DNA of 64,000 nt, taken from NCBI RefSeq assembly GCF_003946505.1, contig NZ_RHON01000001.1, positions 124,001-188,000 of the forward strand. Reading direction: 5' to 3'. This DNA comes from Companilactobacillus mishanensis (GTDB taxonomy: Bacteria > Bacillota > Bacilli > Lactobacillales > Lactobacillaceae). A program made the translations under genes and the position numbers. Below are positions 61,947-64,000 of the stretch, piece by piece. The notes under the pieces were generated by a model. That model was not told the DNA's origin, searched no databases, and saw nothing but the letters and a program-made list of their open reading frames with translations. The first letter of the stretch is position 1, and each line of letters begins with the position of its first letter.

Positions 61947-63845
61947 TTGAAAACACTTAATATATCAAATGCCTCAAAGACATTTGGCGAAAGAACCATG
62001 TTTAAAAATGTAACTTTTACAATCAATGAAAACGATCGAATCGGGTTGTTAGGCCTTAATGGTGTTGGTAAAACGACGCTACTTGATGGTCTAGTGAATA
62101 ATAATGACTTAAATACGATTGACGTTGAAAAACCAAAGAATTATAAAATCTCATATTTAAAACAGCAACCAGAACTAGATGAAGAATTGTCTGTTGTGGA
62201 TGCTGTTTTTGCTGGCGAAAATGAACAGTTTAAATTGATCAGAAAATATGAAGCCAGCTTGATCAATTTCAATAAGAACTCTGATGATAAAAAAATCCAG
62301 TCTGAGTTTTTCAAGCTTCAGGAAAGAATGAACGCTGCAGATGCTTGGCAAATGGAATCTGATGTTAAAGCAATATTAAATAAACTGGGCATCACAGAAT
62401 TGGATAAAAAAATATCAGAATTATCTGGTGGCCAACAACGCCGTGTTGCTTTGGCACAGACATTGATCTCTGATGCTGACTTGTTGATCCTGGATGAGCC
62501 AACTAACCATTTGGACTATCAAGCAATTGACTGGCTAGAAGGCTATTTAAACAAGTTTAAGGGATCGGTAATGTTTGTTACTCATGATCGTTATTTCTTG
62601 AATAAAGTTGCCAACAGAATTTTTGAACTTGAGAACCGTAATGTGACCGAATATGACGGTAACTACGAAAAATATCTTTCTCAAAAAGCAGCTAATGAAG
62701 CTACAAATGCTGCAGTTCAACAACATAAAACACAAATGTACAAGAAAGAATTGGACTGGATGCGTGCAGGTGTCAAGGCTCGTGGAACAAAACAGCAAGC
62801 ACGTATTGATAGATTCAATGATTTAAAAGATGATCTATCTGACAAACCAGCCGCTGAAAAAGAAATGTCGATCGACATTGCCCAACAAAGACTGGGAAAT
62901 GACGTGTTCGATATCAAAGATGCAAGTTTGCAGTTTGATAATCAAACAATAATTGATGATTTCAGTTATCTGGTTTCAAAAGGTGATCGGATCGGGATCA
63001 CCGGATCTAATGGATCAGGAAAGACCACATTTTTAAATGTTTTGGCAGATAAAATCAAATTAACATCAGGTACTGTGAAAACAGGTCAAACTGTTAATCT
63101 GGGTTATTACACGCAATACACTCAAGATATGGACCCTGAGAAGCGAGTTATCAGATACCTCGAAGGAATAGGTCAAGGTGTTCGAAATGAAGATGGTGAG
63201 CGTATGTCCGCCTCTCAGCTATTGGATACATTTAAATTTGACCATCAAATGCAAGGAGCATTTATTCGAGAGTTATCGGGTGGTGAAAAACGCCGACTTT
63301 ATTTATTAGCAATCTTGATCAAACAACCCAATGTTCTTCTTTTGGATGAGCCAACTAATAATTTGGATATTGAAACTTTGACGATTCTTGAAGATTATCT
63401 GGAAAGATTCAAGGGAACTGTTTTGGCAGTATCTCATGATAGATACTTCTTAGATAAAGTGGCAAGTAAGTTATTGATTTTTAAAGGCCAAGGTCAAATT
63501 GAAGAGAGCTATGATTCATATTCTGGTTATCTTGAAAAAATGAACCAGCAAGAAGTTGAAAAACATCAACAAAATAAAGAGAAAAAAGCTGAAGAGAAAT
63601 CTGAAGAATCAGGTACTAAAACTGCAGAAAAAACTAAATTAACGTATGCTGAACAAATGGAATTAAATAAACTTGAGCCTGAAATTGAAAAATTAGACGA
63701 TGAGATATCTAATTTGAAAGCCCAATTGAATGATGATTCGAATGATTATCAGAAATTGATGGATTTTCAGCGTGAGCTAGATGAAGCCAACAAAAAAGCC
63801 GATACAATGATGGAACGTTGGGAATATCTTAGTCAATTTGAGTAG
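61947..63845 (+). CDS. ABC-F family ATPase, YfmR/Uup type
   Basis: Cytoplasmic twin-ATPase without membrane helices; ABC-F proteins bind the ribosome and help with stalled translation or antibiotic protection. The 632-residue protein has two cassettes, each with Walker A (GLNGVGKTT; GSNGSGKTT), signature (LSGGQQRR; LSGGEKRR) and Walker B (LILDEPTNHLD; LLLDEPTNNLD), an interdomain linker, and a C-terminal coiled coil (about 560-632) as in Uup/YfmR. TTG 61947 gives the family start KTLNISNASKTFG; a GTG four codons earlier is possible. Confidence 0.9.
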   Translation: MKTLNISNASKTFGERTMFKNVTFTINENDRIGLLGLNGVGKTTLLDGLVNNNDLNTIDVEKPKNYKISYLKQQPELDEELSVVDAVFAGENEQFKLIRKYEASLINFNKNSDDKKIQSEFFKLQERMNAADAWQMESDVKAILNKLGITELDKKISELSGGQQRRVALAQTLISDADLLILDEPTNHLDYQAIDWLEGYLNKFKGSVMFVTHDRYFLNKVANRIFELENRNVTEYDGNYEKYLSQKAANEATNAAVQQHKTQMYKKELDWMRAGVKARGTKQQARIDRFNDLKDDLSDKPAAEKEMSIDIAQQRLGNDVFDIKDASLQFDNQTIIDDFSYLVSKGDRIGITGSNGSGKTTFLNVLADKIKLTSGTVKTGQTVNLGYYTQYTQDMDPEKRVIRYLEGIGQGVRNEDGERMSASQLLDTFKFDHQMQGAFIRELSGGEKRRLYLLAILIKQPNVLLLDEPTNNLDIETLTILEDYLERFKGTVLAVSHDRYFLDKVASKLLIFKGQGQIEESYDSYSGYLEKMNQQEVEKHQQNKEKKAEEKSEESGTKTAEKTKLTYAEQMELNKLEPEIEKLDDEISNLKAQLNDDSNDYQKLMDFQRELDEANKKADTMMERWEYLSQFE

Positions 63846-63854
63846 GAGACAAAT

Positions 63855-64000
63855 ATGGATAATGAACAGCAATATTTGAATTTATTGAAGTATGTTTTAG
63901 AAAATGGTCACCAAAAGGGTGATCGTACTGGAACTGGTACAATAAGCACTTTTGGATATCAAATTCGATTTGATCTTTCCAAATCATTTCCACTATTGAC
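63855..64000 (+). CDS. thyA: Thymidylate synthase (3' end outside window)
   Basis: Only the first 48 codons are present. They read [17 protein letters not shown], then [20 protein letters not shown], the N-terminal ThyA signature with the dUMP-phosphate-binding Arg. AGGAG precedes the ATG, 9 bases after the ABC-F gene. The catalytic Cys lies beyond the window. Confidence 0.93.
   Translation, partial: MDNEQQYLNLLKYVLENGHQKGDRTGTGTISTFGYQIRFDLSKSFPLL

Overview
The window is a low-GC Gram-positive chromosome segment, almost certainly from a Lactobacillaceae species. The basis is gene content (malolactic enzyme, Fru-PTS, pfkA-pyk operon, OatA, RibU with an FMN riboswitch, xerD-ribT-scpA-scpB-rluB), AG-rich Shine-Dalgarno sites with many TTG/GTG starts, and AT-rich intergenic DNA. 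A Companilactobacillus-like species is my guess from overall protein flavour and was not tested. I see no tRNA, rRNA, CRISPR array, intact insertion sequence or prophage.

Layout. 1-1850: end of a PTS-linked dihydroxyacetone kinase operon (dhaK partial, dhaL, dhaM). 2.0-6.6 kb: secreted lipase, an orphan citX-like gene, a NupC nucleoside transporter, an esterase and a small unknown protein. 6.7-10.3 kb: malolactic locus (AEC-family permease, mleS, divergent LysR gene). 10.3-10.8 kb: a gene-less stretch with two promoter-to-terminator units that look like small RNAs. 11.0-18.8 kb: an unusual acyl-CoA island with a MaoC-type hydratase, a crotonase, an aquaglyceroporin, a FabV/Ter-type enoyl-CoA reductase, a family I CoA-transferase, a LysR regulator and an alpha/beta hydrolase. 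19.0-22.6 kb: small accessory genes, including a gene interrupted by an in-frame TGA and a 50-residue protein. 22.8-29.8 kb: uvrC, the fruR-fruK-fruA operon, obgE. 29.8-34.9 kb: oatA-like acetyltransferase, rnz, an SDR enzyme, a LapA-like protein, rpmF, a lipoprotein. 35-38.5 kb: heterodimeric ABC exporter behind a promoter of MerR-regulated geometry. 38.5-40 kb: DUF3737 protein, a decayed VOC gene, a DUF2929 protein. 40-46.2 kb: dnaE, pfkA, pyk. 46.3-49.8 kb: a HIT/GalT-like protein, a GC-rich minus-strand RNA candidate, a small basic protein, a zinc alcohol dehydrogenase and an AraC regulator. 50.2-64 kb: conserved housekeeping block cvfB, xerD, ribT, scpA, scpB, rluB, FMN riboswitch-ribU, LysM protein, cmk, der, hup, TPR protein, cca, an unknown gene, an ABC-F protein and the start of thyA.

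How it works together. Carbon control recurs: catabolite-response-element-like sites precede the lipase, nupC, glpF, fabV, pfkA, adh and the AraC gene. The acyl-CoA island has hydratases of both usual stereochemical classes, an enoyl-CoA reductase and a CoA-transferase, but no thiolase, hydroxyacyl-CoA dehydrogenase or acyl-CoA ligase. I infer that it could load an external hydroxy- or unsaturated acid onto CoA, dehydrate or hydrate it, reduce the enoyl-CoA with NAD(P)H and release the saturated acid, acting as an electron sink. That pathway is the strongest candidate for something undescribed. The minus-strand RNA at 47.14-47.24 kb, the tandem RNA candidates at 10.36-10.78 kb and the TGA-interrupted gene at 20.8-21.4 kb come next.
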